From: Liolophura sinensis
Lineage: Eukaryota > Mollusca > Polyplacophora > Chitonida > Chitonidae
Assembly: GCF_032854445.1 (NCBI RefSeq)
Contig: NC_088297.1
Span: 21,647,127 to 21,711,126 of the forward strand
Direction of reading: 5' to 3'
Length of the DNA: 64,000 nucleotides
In this document: positions 9,301 to 18,408 of the stretch, piece by piece
Layout of the letters: every line of letters starts with the position of its first letter
Position numbering within the stretch: position 1 is the first letter of the stretch
Position numbers and translations under genes: made by a program
Notes under the pieces: generated by a model
Databases searched by the model: none
What the model was told of the DNA's origin: nothing
What the model saw: the letters and a program-made list of their open reading frames with translations, nothing else

Positions 9301-12165
9301 GCATGCTTTGGTTGTATGACAAGTGTACTTGATACTGTGACAAATTTTTCAGGGCTATGGCTATGATTTTGATCCTAGTTACTCTCCACCATCGTATTAC
9401 AACCCGATGTCTCCACCACCCGCAAGGTAAGAACTATTTTGGCCTGAAATCCACAACTCTGTTCACCCAATATAAGAATACAGATGAGAATCCAGCACAG
9501 CAGATGATCTTGCAGTCAGAATAGAGTTGTATTCTTGGAATTTTTATAAAAAATCGGTTAGCTTAGAACAATATTTGCGGAATTAAGAGTTTGTCTGTTT
9601 AATATCAGGGTTCTCAGAACTGTCAGATACTCTGTCATTTGTGTGCTTCAGACCAGGGACAGGATATTTGTCTTTGGTTTTAAATCATTTCAGTTATGAT
9701 CATCTAAGATGAAATCTTAGATAACCTAAGATTAAATTTTACCTTATGATTTGTCTGTAATAACTGTAACTGTAAATAAGCATATGTAAGTGGGTTTTAC
9801 AAAGTACAGTATTGTAGCTCTCCTGCTGACATGCTAATGGATACAGAGTACAGAGTGAGAACTAGAAAAATGACATGGGCAAGTCTACTTTGGCAACTGA
9901 AATCCAAAATGAGGTAATGACGGATTTCAGTTGGAAGGTGCTTCACATGGAGCAGAAATATTTGCAAGACTGTGCAAGGCATAGCTTTATTGAAAACAGG
10001 CGATTTTATTGAATGGTAGGAGCTTGCTTTTTGCCAAGAATTAATGTGAACTTCGTACCACCTGTGACCTATATTCTTTAATTGTCACTCTGTAGCTTTC
10101 CATTCATCAGCATACATATAGAAAAGGTACACTACCATATTTAGTGGTTTTGCCATTGTGGCTGATAGAGTCATTTGACGTGAAAGAAGTTGCATTTATG
10201 TGTTATCCATGCAATGTCCTCAAAAAAAAAAAAAAAAAAAAAAAAACCCTTTTATGAACTTCTTACATGTAAGTATACAAAGAAGCATTAAGTTTCATCA
10301 ACCAAACCTTAATAGCTCAATATATTTGATTTATGTGAACATCTCAGGTGGAAAAGCAGGAAGAAGAAACTTTAAGAAGGCTCAGTCACATAATTTTTAC
10401 CATGAAATAGCTTCAATATTTGTGCTTTTTGTACTGTTAGCAGGGGGTTGGCAGAACGAGGTCCCATGGGCATCAGAAGCCCTGTGCGAGGCCGAGGGAT
10501 GATGAGGGGGTGGGGCTTTAGGAAACATCCAGCAGAGGTGTGTATCGTTGTCAATGCAGAAGGTTTCTGGTCCCATATCCCATTAAAAAGTTGCGCATTG
10601 CAACTTATTCTGAAGCATGCTTAAAGGATTACGCAGTCTTAAAATCTATAATCTGCCGACGCCGTACTAAAAGACATGAACCGATTGTGCAATTAACCAG
10701 AAGGTGAGTTAGTTCAGTTTCGTTGAAGATGGGTGTTTGTTTAAACTTTGAAGTAACAGGTAACATACTTAGAAACTAATTCTTATCTAATATTTCCTAT
10801 ACATGTAATGAGTTTTGAATTAAATTTCGTTAATCAGGTGTGTTAATAGCTAAAACAAAATTGGCTGGTTTGTTATTGAAAGTTGTCATAATGCAAGGCT
10901 CTGTGTTTAACCTTTGACCATGATTTTGTTTTGTGGAAGAATTTTTGTTTTACTAATTACCTTTAATTTATAGCCCGATTGCCCTAGCGAGGCTTCAGTA
11001 AATCAAGAGTGTCAAAAAGTGTATGCATGTAACGATGTTCACTATAGGTGCTGGATGACCTTTGCCAGAAGAATGGATGGGGAAGTCCTGTATACCAGCT
11101 TCATTCTCCCATGGGAAGGGATGGAAGTGGGGCCCAACAGTTCTTAGAGCTCTTTTTGTACAAGGTACTACCATAGGTTTCAACAAAATGTTGATAAGAA
11201 ACTTGTTTGAAGAGATAAGAATCAAGTTCTTTTGCTGGAATGTAAATTTTTTTATTTATTTATACAATTAATCATGTCCATGTGTACCAGAAAGAATAAG
11301 AAGTAAATTATCTTATAAAACTAATTGATCTGAAGTAAATGGAAAAAAAGAATTTCGTGGTTGTGATTTATACATGTAGAAGTTGATGTTAGGCATTTAC
11401 ATTGTTATTCTATGGTAAAGTACATTTGTCTTTCAGATCACCATACCAGCTCTCGGTACTCAGTTTCCAAATCATAACCCATTTACCCCAAATAATCTGT
11501 GTTCTACTGTTGAGGGGGCAAAGGTTTTTGCAGCAGAGTGCACATTGATGCAGTTAGGTGTGCCTCTTGAAGGTAAAGTTAGAGTCCAGAGAAAAAAAGG
11601 AAAGACAAACAAATGCTTCACCGCCCAAGCTCTACCCTTTTTCTCTTATGGTACACCATTGAATAAGTGGCCATTGTATACTTTGATTTCTTCTTTCTTT
11701 CCCGAACCAGCTTTGCTTCTTGAAAGTTAATTTAAGAAAGTAAGAGCTATCTCATTTTACATGTTTGTAACAGTATATGAAAGGTATAAAAAAACTTCTT
11801 TACTGGATAATATGTAATAAGACATGCTGCAAAAACTTAATTGCTGAAAATTACTACATGTATTAATAGCTGAGCTGTTTGCCGTTATGTAAGCACTTGT
11901 GACATGCATCAGGTATTCTGTGTCTTAGCAACTCGTTTGAAGAATGAATGGTTAAATACTCACATACATACATGCATGCGGTTACCCAAGTATATTTTGA
12001 ATGAATATTAGCCTGGAAAGTAACTATTTGCATAACTAGAATTGTCAGAGTTTATTGTTTTGTGCTGCAGCCATAGAGTACATTAGCCCACCATATCCTT
12101 ACACCCAGCCGAGCTATGTCACCCACCCCGGCCCACCTGTGGAACTCTTCCAACAGTTCATGTGA
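5608..12165 (+). CDS. RBM46-like: RBM46/A1CF/RBM47-family RNA-binding protein (gene span with introns)
   Basis: Exons by splice sites and phase: 5608-6364, 6856-7036, 8039-8094, 8456-8554, 9353-9426, 10444-10537, 11048-11164, 11437-11572, 12071-12165 (stop TGA). The protein has the family's N-terminal block ([16 protein letters not shown]...YGGPPPDW), RRM1 (RNP2 [12 protein letters not shown]1 RGYGFLLYT), RRM3 ([15 protein letters not shown]) and a C-terminal domain resembling a dsRNA-binding fold ([13 protein letters not shown]...ELFLYK|ITIPALG). Vertebrate relatives bind U/AU-rich RNA: A1CF and RBM47 as APOBEC1 cofactors, RBM46 in germ-cell mRNA control. The segment [10 protein letters not shown] favours RBM46 among the three. 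Oddities: RRM1 is duplicated with a frameshift in its first copy, and RRM2 is missing. The start at 5608 (MASAEK) is chosen because it leads in frame into the family N-terminal block. It could be a decayed or lineage-specific paralogue. Confidence 0.88.
6365..6855 (+). other. RBM46-like intron 1, where RRM2 exons would be expected
   Basis: In RBM46, A1CF and RBM47 an RRM2 of about 80 residues follows the GVC-S motif. I searched this 491-bp interval for its usual signatures (NCRLFIG-, GFAFVEY-, WGH-I-VDWA-) in all forward frames and found none. It contains two TGTGCATATTTGTATTAC-like copies at about 6801-6818 and 6837-6854, the second forming the acceptor of exon 2. Confidence 0.65.
6856..7036 (+). 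CDS. RBM46-like exon 2: RRM3
   Basis: Preceded by TATTACAG and followed by GTGAGA. It encodes [18 protein letters not shown] and [20 protein letters not shown], the conserved RRM3 of the family: RNP2 is VLHMRNL where relatives have VLYVRNL, and RNP1 is RDYAFIHF. It starts in phase 0 and ends in phase 1. Confidence 0.92.
7596..7736 (+). mobile_element. SINE 3' fragment in intron 2 of the RBM46-like gene
   Basis: Starts at GGGAAGGTCTGCCAGCAACC and runs through GTATAAGTGAAATATTCTTG to GCCAATCAATAAAT. The tRNA-like head is missing. Confidence 0.88.
8039..9426 (+). CDS. RBM46-like exons 3-5 (end of RRM3, linker, Pro/Tyr-rich stretch)
   Basis: Exon 3 (8039-8094) completes RRM3: [20 protein letters not shown], corresponding to the NG-----IEVTLAKP strand of relatives. 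Exon 4 (8456-8554) encodes a charged linker, [16 protein letters not shown], ending VSYVR. Exon 5 (9353-9426) encodes [18 protein letters not shown]. All junctions are GT-AG and phases agree (1-0, 0-0, 0-2). Exon 4 ends at CAGG|GTAAGAG, a donor repeated several times just downstream. Confidence 0.85.
8545..8960 (+). repeat. Tandem repeat containing copies of the exon 4 donor
   Basis: Irregular units of about 45-70 bp built from TATGTCAGGGTAAGAGTTCC and TATGTTAAGGTAGGGGGTTC. The true exon 4 junction is at 8554/8555. Identical GTAAGAG donors recur at 8601, 8647, 8716 and 8762, with a variant (GTAAAAG) at 8876. The repeat includes the last ~10 nt of the exon, so it arose by copying the junction. 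Confidence 0.9.
10220..10246. repeat. Poly-A tract in intron 5
   Basis: An uninterrupted A run of about 26 bases. No SINE or processed transcript is recognisable beside it. Confidence 0.9.
10444..10537 (+). CDS. RBM46-like exon 6: Arg/Gly-rich segment
   Basis: Encodes [20 protein letters not shown] then [12 protein letters not shown], an RGG-like segment that often assists RNA binding. The acceptor is ...AGCAG|G; the donor is GAG|GTGTGT, weaker than its neighbours. In phase with exons 5 and 7. Confidence 0.8.
11048..12165 (+). CDS. RBM46-like exons 7-9: C-terminal dsRNA-binding-like domain and tail
   Basis: Exon 7 (11048-11164) encodes [20 protein letters not shown] and [10 protein letters not shown]. 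Exon 8 (11437-11572) encodes [20 protein letters not shown], then [19 protein letters not shown]. This matches the A1CF/RBM46 C-terminal domain, where the K|ITIPAL junction and the AKxxAAExTL helix are conserved. Exon 9 (12071-12165) adds [20 protein letters not shown] and ends VELFQQFM. The domain is complete, arguing that this end of the gene is still under constraint. Confidence 0.92.
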
Positions 12166-12751
12166 AAAGCCATTGATGACCTAAGGTACATGTATATTGA
12201 TCCGGCACTTCAATCTCTAAGACAATGGATATACATGTATAACTTAGATTAGGGCCTGGAAACTAAACACCTGCCTAAACACGGCTCGCGTGAGAAAGGT
12301 TTGTATTATAATGCGCCATAATAAAGACCGCATATTTGGACATATAGAGTTAGGAAAATAAGCGTTTAAATCATCTTTTACAATTTGACTTCAGACAAAA
12401 TCAGCTTTGTGGAACCGGTGCCTCGCGTGTTCTGGATAACGGTATATGTTACTTAAACCCTGACCTTAGAAATAAGCGATGTTAGTCGAATTTTAATGTA
12501 AAATATTTGTTATATACCAATCAAAGTTTCCATCATAATGAATATAAAATGAAGCTGTTGTTCATGTCTAGCGAATAAGGACTGATTGAAAAATCCTCAA
12601 ATAATTTAATGTTTTAATTTCTACCACAGGAAAACGAGAAAGATTTATGTGAAGTTGAACAGTACAAGAAGGTTGAGTTGGCATTACAAAACTCCCTGCC
12701 ACACTTAAGCTAGTCTGAGATCCAGCTCATCATACAGTGCTATCAGATGAT
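12166..12751 (+). other. RBM46-like 3' UTR region with a possible 3' UTR intron
   Basis: A consensus AATAAA lies at 12320-12325, about 155 nt after the stop. Alternatively, a donor (CTAAG|GTACAT at 12185/12186) and a good acceptor (TTCTACCACAG ending 12629) could remove 12186-12629. The junction would be about 20 nt past the stop, which usually does not trigger decay. I cannot decide between the two ends. Confidence 0.45.
12320..12325 (+). terminator. Candidate polyadenylation signal AATAAA
   Basis: Canonical hexamer about 155 nt downstream of the RBM46-like stop codon. No transcript evidence. Confidence 0.4.
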
Positions 12752-12906
12752 ATAGATCACCAAGTTTATATTCATTGTAATGATACACATACGCACCTTA
12801 CTTGGCTGATACCAGCACATGTCAATATGTGAATTATATGTACACTCAGCATACCGTTTATGACTTTCAGTAGTTTCAAATCTTAGTGAATGATTTATGG
12901 CAAATT
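12752..12906. repeat. 155-bp direct repeat, copy 1
   Basis: Starts ATAGATCACCAAGTTTATAT and ends ATTTATGGCAAAT. It recurs almost identically at 13047-13199, differing by one A in a TTTCAAATC run. The two are 295 bp apart. Confidence 0.93.
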
Positions 12907-13046
12907 TTTACTGAGCAGTTGTTTTCCCCTTTCCAATCATGTGCCACTTAACAAATAGATGAACCTGTATGTTGTTTATTCTGCTAGGTTGTGTTTATAT
13001 TGGCAGTCATTCTTTCCAGTAGAAATTTTGTCTGTCCAAGTTAAAC

Positions 13047-13199
13047 ATAGATCACCAAGTTTATATTCATTGTAATGATACACATACGCACCTTACTTGG
13101 CTGATACCAGCACATGTCAATATGTGAATTATATGTACACTCAGCATACCGTTTATGACTTTCAGTAGTTTCAATCTTAGTGAATGATTTATGGCAAAT
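13047..13199. repeat. 155-bp direct repeat, copy 2
   Basis: Second copy of 12752-12906. Its right edge leads directly into the approach to the 30-bp satellite. Confidence 0.93.
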
Positions 13200-13423
13200 C
13201 AAATCTCACTCCCGGCCCTCACTCCTCAAAACCTCAAAAACTCACTCTCAATGCGACACCAAACGTACATTCCCTACTACTGTCAATTCGATAAAAAGTA
13301 ACCAATCAGCAATACCTAATGAGCAAATGACCAATTTGTCGACTATACAGGTAATCAATCAGGCATTCCTCAGATTAATAAATAATCAATCGGCTCATGT
13401 CAGTCAGTCGGCTAATACGCTGG

Positions 13424-15460
13424 GGGAAGTGATCCATCAGCTATTATGTGGATCAGTTATAATCAATCAGCTGTTATGTGGATCGGGTATAATCAATCAG
13501 CTGTTATGTGAATCAGTTATAATCAATCAGCTGTTATGTGGATCAGTTATAATCAGTCAGCTGTTATGCGGATCAGGTATAACCAATCAGCTTTTATGTG
13601 GATCAGGTATAATCAATCAGCTGTTGTGTGGATCAATTATAATCAATCAGCTGTTATGTGGATCAGTTATAATCAATCAGCTGTTATGTGGATCAGTTAT
13701 AATCAATCAGCTATTATGTGGATCAGTTATAATCAATCAGCTGTTATGTGGATCAGTTATAATCAATCAGCTGTTATGTGGATCAGGTATAATCAATCAG
13801 CTTTTATGTAGATCAGGTATAATCAATCAGCTGTTGTGTGGATCAATTATAATCAATCAGCTGTTATTTGGATCAGTTATATTCAATCAGCTATTGTGTG
13901 AATTACTTATAATCAATAAGCTATTATTTTATAATGTGAATCAGTTATAATAAATCACCTATTGTGTTATGTAAATCAGTTATAATCACTCAGCTGGTAT
14001 GTGTATCAGTTATATTTAATCAGGTATTTTGAGGATCACCTACAATCAATCAGCTATTATATGAATCAGTTATAATCAATCAGCTGTTATGTGGATCAGT
14101 TATAATCAATCAGCTGTTATGTGGATCGGGTATAATCAACCAGCTGTTATGTGGATCGGGTATAATCAATCAGCTATTGTGTGGATCAGTTATAATCAAT
14201 CAGCTGTTATGTGGATCAGGTATAATCAATCAGCTATTGTGTGGATCAGTTATAATCAATCAGCTATTATGTGGATCAGTTATAATCAATCAGCTGTTAT
14301 GTGGATCGGGTATAATCAACCAGCTGTTATGTGGATCAGGTATAATCAATCAGCTGTTATGTGGATCAGTTATAATCAATCAGCTGTTATGTGGATCAGT
14401 TATAATCAATCAGCTGTCGTGTGGATCAGGTATAATCAATCAGCTGTTATGTGGATCAGTTATAATCAATCAGCTATTGTGTGAATTACTTATAATCAAT
14501 CAGCTATTATTTTATAATGTGAATCAGTTATAATAAATCACCTATTGTGTTATGTAAATCAGTTATAATCAATCAGCTGGTATGTGAATTAGTTATATTC
14601 AATCAGCTATTTTGTGGATCACCTACAATTAATCAGGTGCAATGAGAATGAGCTATAATCAGTCAGCTATTATATGGATCAGTTATAATCAATCAGCTAT
14701 TATTTTATAATGTTCGGTTATAATAAATCAGCTATTGTGTTATGTAAATCAGTTATAATCACTCAACTGGTATATGTATCAGTTATATTTAATCAGGTAT
14801 TTTGAGGATCACCTACAATCAATCAGCGATTAATCAGCTATAATCAATCAGCTACTATGTAGATCGCTTATAATCAATCAGCTGTTATGTGGATCGTTTA
14901 CAATCAATCAGCTATTATGTGGATCAGGTATAATCAATCACTTATTATGTGGATCGGTTATAATCAATCAGCAACTGTGTGGATCAGTTATAATCAACTA
15001 ACTATTATGTGAATTAGTTATAATTGGTCCGCTATCATGTGGATCAGTTATAATCAATCAACTATTATGTGAATCTGTTATAATCAATCAGTTATTGTGT
15101 GGATCGATTATAATAAATCAACTATTAAATATGTGGATTGGTTATAATCAATCAGTTATTATATATGTGGACCATCACAGAATCAGTCAGTTATTACGTG
15201 GATCAGATAATCAGTAGTTGTGTGGATCAGTTATAATCAATCAGCTGTTATGTGAATCAGTTATAATCAATCAGTTATTATGTGGATCAGTTATAATCAA
15301 TCAGCTGTTATGTTAATCAGTTATAATCAATCAGCTGTTATGTGAATCAGTTATAATCAATCAGTTATAATCAGTCAGTTATTATGTGAATCAGTTGCAA
15401 ACAATCAGCTATTATGTGAATCAGTTATAATCGATCAGCTATAATGTGGATCAGTTATAT
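13424..15460. repeat. 30-bp satellite, about 65 copies
   Basis: The unit is approximately CAGCTGTTATGTGGATCAGT plus TATAATCAAT. The central part (13440-13900 and 14080-14480) is highly homogeneous; both flanks are diverged. Because 30 is divisible by 3, several frames stay open (longest about 256 codons, repeating INQLLCGSV), but this is a periodicity effect. A longer variant block (TATTTTATAATG...AATCACCTATTG...GGATCACCTAC) recurs at about 13920, 14510 and 14700, showing higher-order duplication. Confidence 0.96.
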
Positions 15461-16240
15461 ATCGGCAAATATGCGCACCGGTTGATCAGTCTCTAAATCT
15501 ATTTCTCATTAGTGATGTATATTCCAGTATGTCGACTAGCTCGTTATTTACTTAATTTGTAGATTATTAATAGGTAATTAGTTATTTGAAAGGGCGACTT
15601 ATGTGATCCCTGGCCTCTCTATTTCGAGGCGGACGCTGTAAGCATTAGGCCACCGAAGCGGTGAGGCCGGCATTGTACGAAGGTTCTAAGCTTTCAACTC
15701 GATATTGAACCATTCCGCCAAATTTCTCGGCAGTAGGTCAGTTAATGAATCTCCGATCAATTACAATCCACCTGTCAATTAACCCTTCAAGAATCCATCT
15801 GGAAACCAGCCAAGAAATATTGCAATTAATGTCAACCCGCTCACCGGTTGACCTGTGCACCAGCTAATGAATTTGTAAACCAGCTGACGACGTAGTTACT
15901 CAACCTGTTAAACAATGGTATATAAACTCGCCATAACCCCCCTCTCCCCCCCCCCCCCCCAAAAAGTCAATTTTTGTTCACGGACTTTATTACTATGTTG
16001 GGTATTTAAACTCCGTTCAAATACGACGTTTCCGTCAGTAGCCCAGAAGTCTTTCGACAATCGTATGTTTGTCTCTTTTATACAAGCCCCTGGGTCGTCT
16101 GAGGCGTCGACAGGGGTGCTGTACCTACCACCCGCCCATGTGTCCCTCAAGCCCTTAAACAGAACCGCGTGCCTCAGAGTCTGGCAAATGAGCTGGACAT
16201 AATCATGATTCACAGCCAGTTCGTGCCTTATATTTTGATA
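15461..16240. other. Flank of the 30-bp satellite; weak antisense exon candidate
   Basis: No firm gene. On the minus strand an acceptor-like GATTTTCTCTAG precedes an open frame (FVYQNIRHELAVNHDY, QTLRHAVLFKGLRDTW) from about 16243 downward, with a donor-like GTAGGT near 16133. I do not recognise the protein. A poly-C run lies at about 15948-15960. Confidence 0.25.
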
Positions 16241-16355
16241 CACGAACTAGAGAAAATCATGTGCAGTCCAACTTGAAATGCTTTATCGTCCAGATTTACC
16301 ACGTATACAGGACATATCCAACATGATCTGTTTCATTGTAATTATTTACTTTAAA

Positions 16356-16505
16356 TAACTGGTGCTTTACGCTGCACTAAAGAATATTTCACTTATACGA
16401 GCATACTGGTGAAAAGAAACCGGAGAGAAACACACGACCATCCGCAGATTGCGGGAGGACCTTCCAACGTAACACTGGTGAGGAAGCCAGCATGAGCAGG
16501 ACTCA
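16356..16505 (-). mobile_element. SINE fragment, antisense
   Basis: Contains the complement of the tail (GCTTTACGCTGCAC, AATATTTCACTTATACG) and of the body (GACCATCCGCAG, GAAGCCAGCATGAGC). Head absent. Confidence 0.85.
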
Positions 16506-16644
16506 GTATAAGGCAGAGAGTCTGCAGTTTTGCTAAGATACACTATTTGCGGGGAATTCCAAGTCGATAATCGCAAGATCCATTATAAAATTAAGTTTTA
16601 CCAAGGTGTATGTAAGAAACCATATATCACTGAATTTTATCACA

Positions 16645-16816
16645 TATTTATTTATTTGGTTGATGTTTTACGCCGTACTCGAGAATATTACACTTATACT
16701 ACGGCCACCAGCATTATGGTAGGAGAAAACCGGCCAGAGCCCGGGGGGAAACCCATGAACATCCGCAGGTTGCTGCCAGACATTCCCACGCACGGCCCAG
16801 GAGAAAACCAGCACGA
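16645..16816 (-). mobile_element. SINE fragment, antisense
   Basis: Begins ATTTATTTATTTGGTTGATG and includes CCACCAGCATTATGGTAGGA and ATCCGCAGGTTGCTGCC. Well conserved, but it stops before the tRNA-like head. Confidence 0.9.
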
Positions 16817-16859
16817 CTATATCACATAAGTCAATGTCAAAACTCTGAGTCAACATACA

Positions 16860-16969
16860 GGGATTAGTGGAGCCTGTCGCATTCCTTTCACTGATGCATG
16901 GTTTGCACGGGTCATTTGGATCCTCGGCTCCTTCATCATAACAGATGCCACTGACAAAGCATTTGTTGG
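16860..16969 (-). CDS. Cysteine-rich exon of an unidentified secreted-type protein
   Basis: On the minus strand, TTATTTTCAG precedes CC AAC AAA TGC. The exon encodes NKCFVSGICYDEGAEDPNDP then CKPCISERNATGSTNP and can end at CCCT|GTATGT near 16861. It is read from phase 1 to phase 1, the symmetrical class typical of shuffled extracellular modules. The spacing C-x4-C-Y-x-(D/E)-G-x3-(D/N)P-N-x2-C-x2-C is seen in cysteine-rich repeats of many invertebrate extracellular proteins. It pairs with the exon at 17852-17970. The rest of the gene was not found, so it may be a fragment. Confidence 0.55.
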
Positions 16970-17155
16970 CTGAAAATAATGGTGTAAGAAGTGTACAGGC
17001 AGGATTTGTTTAAACCTGATAGAAGAATGGGTGAATTCTAATTACTTTTTCAGCACAGACATGTTGGCACAATGGATCAGGCCTACGCGTAAATATGCCA
17101 ACTTAATTGTCTGTCACTAGGGTTTTACTCTACACAACTCTACTCTACAAAAATT

Positions 17156-17387
17156 AATCTGTTAAACTTAACAGAAAGTCTGTTATCTGAGTGATGCTAG
17201 AATGTATTCTGTTAGTCCAGCAGATTATTATGTTAAAAATAACACACATTCAGGCTACTAATTCAACATTACCATTCTATTAGACAAACAGGAAATCATG
17301 CTGAATGTGACATAACATTGTGTTATAATAACAGAATGCATTCTAGCACCACTCAGACAACAGACTTTCTGTTAAATTTAACACATT
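17156..17387. mobile_element. MITE-like element with ~58-bp terminal inverted repeats
   Basis: The left arm (17156-17213, AATCTGTTAAACTTAACAGA...) is an imperfect inverted copy of the right arm (17329-17387, ...TCTGTTAAATTTAACACATT). The arms share the TTAACAGAAAGTCTGTT and GCTAGAATG-ATTCTGTTA segments around a 115-bp centre. There is no open frame. The form is that of a non-autonomous, short DNA transposon. Confidence 0.85.
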
Positions 17388-17538
17388 ATTTTTTGACTAT
17401 ACTTACTGAACAAAACTAATTTTTACATGGTATGATAAAATCGGATATAAAGGCAACGAACTTTTCTTTATTTTATAGACTGACCTATTCATCAAAACTG
17501 GGAAGAACACGGAGTATCGACATTCGATCGGATGCTGT

Positions 17539-17742
17539 TTGATTTTGATTTCAAGGAGCATTTATAGGTTGAACAGAAAAAAAAAACGAAATATAAAACG
17601 TCACTGTGAACAAAAATGGAAATGTCCTCGTTCCATACCCTGCGCTAAAGCGAAAGACGTATCGCATATATTATGGATAATTTATAGATGTGTAGATCCT
17701 TCCACTGTAGCACACACCTATACTTCACGCCTTAATATATAA
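17539..17742 (+). other. Short open frame of no recognised identity
   Basis: A 67-codon frame rich in K and R, with no domain, splice or codon evidence. It is mentioned only because it lies in otherwise empty sequence between the two cysteine-rich exons and may be part of their intron. Confidence 0.1.
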
Positions 17743-17851
17743 GATTTAATTCAAATCATTAAAAAAAATCTGTGCTTAACAAACTGAATTCTTTCATGTA
17801 GACGACCATATTGTATACTGAGCGTTTACCATCCTGGTAAAGTGTATACAT

Positions 17852-17970
17852 TTACTCCCGCATGAGGGTGAATTGAGTCGGGTCACGTATACTATCACAC
17901 TCTCTGCAGGGAGCATTTGGATCCACTTCTCTGTCATCATAACTGCAGCCGCTCATAGAGCATTTGATGT
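17852..17970 (-). CDS. Cysteine-rich terminal exon related to the one at 16860-16969
   Basis: On the minus strand the acceptor TTTTTTGTCATCAG precedes an exon in the same phase as its partner. It encodes IKCSMSGCSYDDREVDPNAP then CRECDSIRDPTQFTLMRE and stops at TAA (17852-17854). The KC-x-SG-C-Y-x-DP-N-x-PC-x2-C framework matches the downstream exon, so the two are tandem module copies. As written this exon ends in a stop and the other follows it in the direction of transcription. They may be alternative 3' ends, or one may be non-functional. Confidence 0.5.
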
Positions 17971-18291
17971 CTGATGACAAAAAAGAGGGAGATAGAAATT
18001 AAAACGTACGCAAAACCTTATTTTCTAGAGAATTGCTGTATGCTTTGCACAACCAGTACGCAGACATAATTTAACCATCTATCCCGTATCAGACAAATAC
18101 TCCGCTTTTCATTGGACAACTACGGTCACGTCGAGTAGATATGTCCTCGAACTCTGTAGACGATGTCAAGTGTCTGCTGAGTAGGTTATCTCCCTTGGCT
18201 GGGTTGTGACGATAACGGTCCCAGTTCACTGAAGCGATTCACTTATCCATTGGTCTTTTGAATTGATGGGTCTTCGCAGGATAAATTCATT

Positions 18292-18408
18292 ACATGATTA
18301 CCTAGTGATAGGATACGCAAATATAGGGTGTCAATAACTCTCACATACTGCCCTATATGAGGATTGTTGACACCATATATTTGCGTATCCTGTCACTAGT
18401 AACCATGT
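18292..18408. mobile_element. Palindromic MITE-like element, ~45-bp arms
   Basis: The left arm, ACATGATTACCTAGTGATAG GATACGCAAATA, is inverted in the right arm, TATTTGCGTATCCTGTCACT AGTAACCATGT. A centre of about 30 bp separates them. The transcript or single strand would fold into one near-perfect hairpin. Confidence 0.85.

Noticed and set aside
13180-14533. Several long forward open frames (up to 256 codons)
   Set aside because: They lie in the 30-bp satellite; a unit length divisible by 3 keeps frames open.
13424-15460. CRISPR-like array appearance (regular repeats)
   Set aside because: Units are head-to-tail without unique spacers, and the sequence is eukaryotic.
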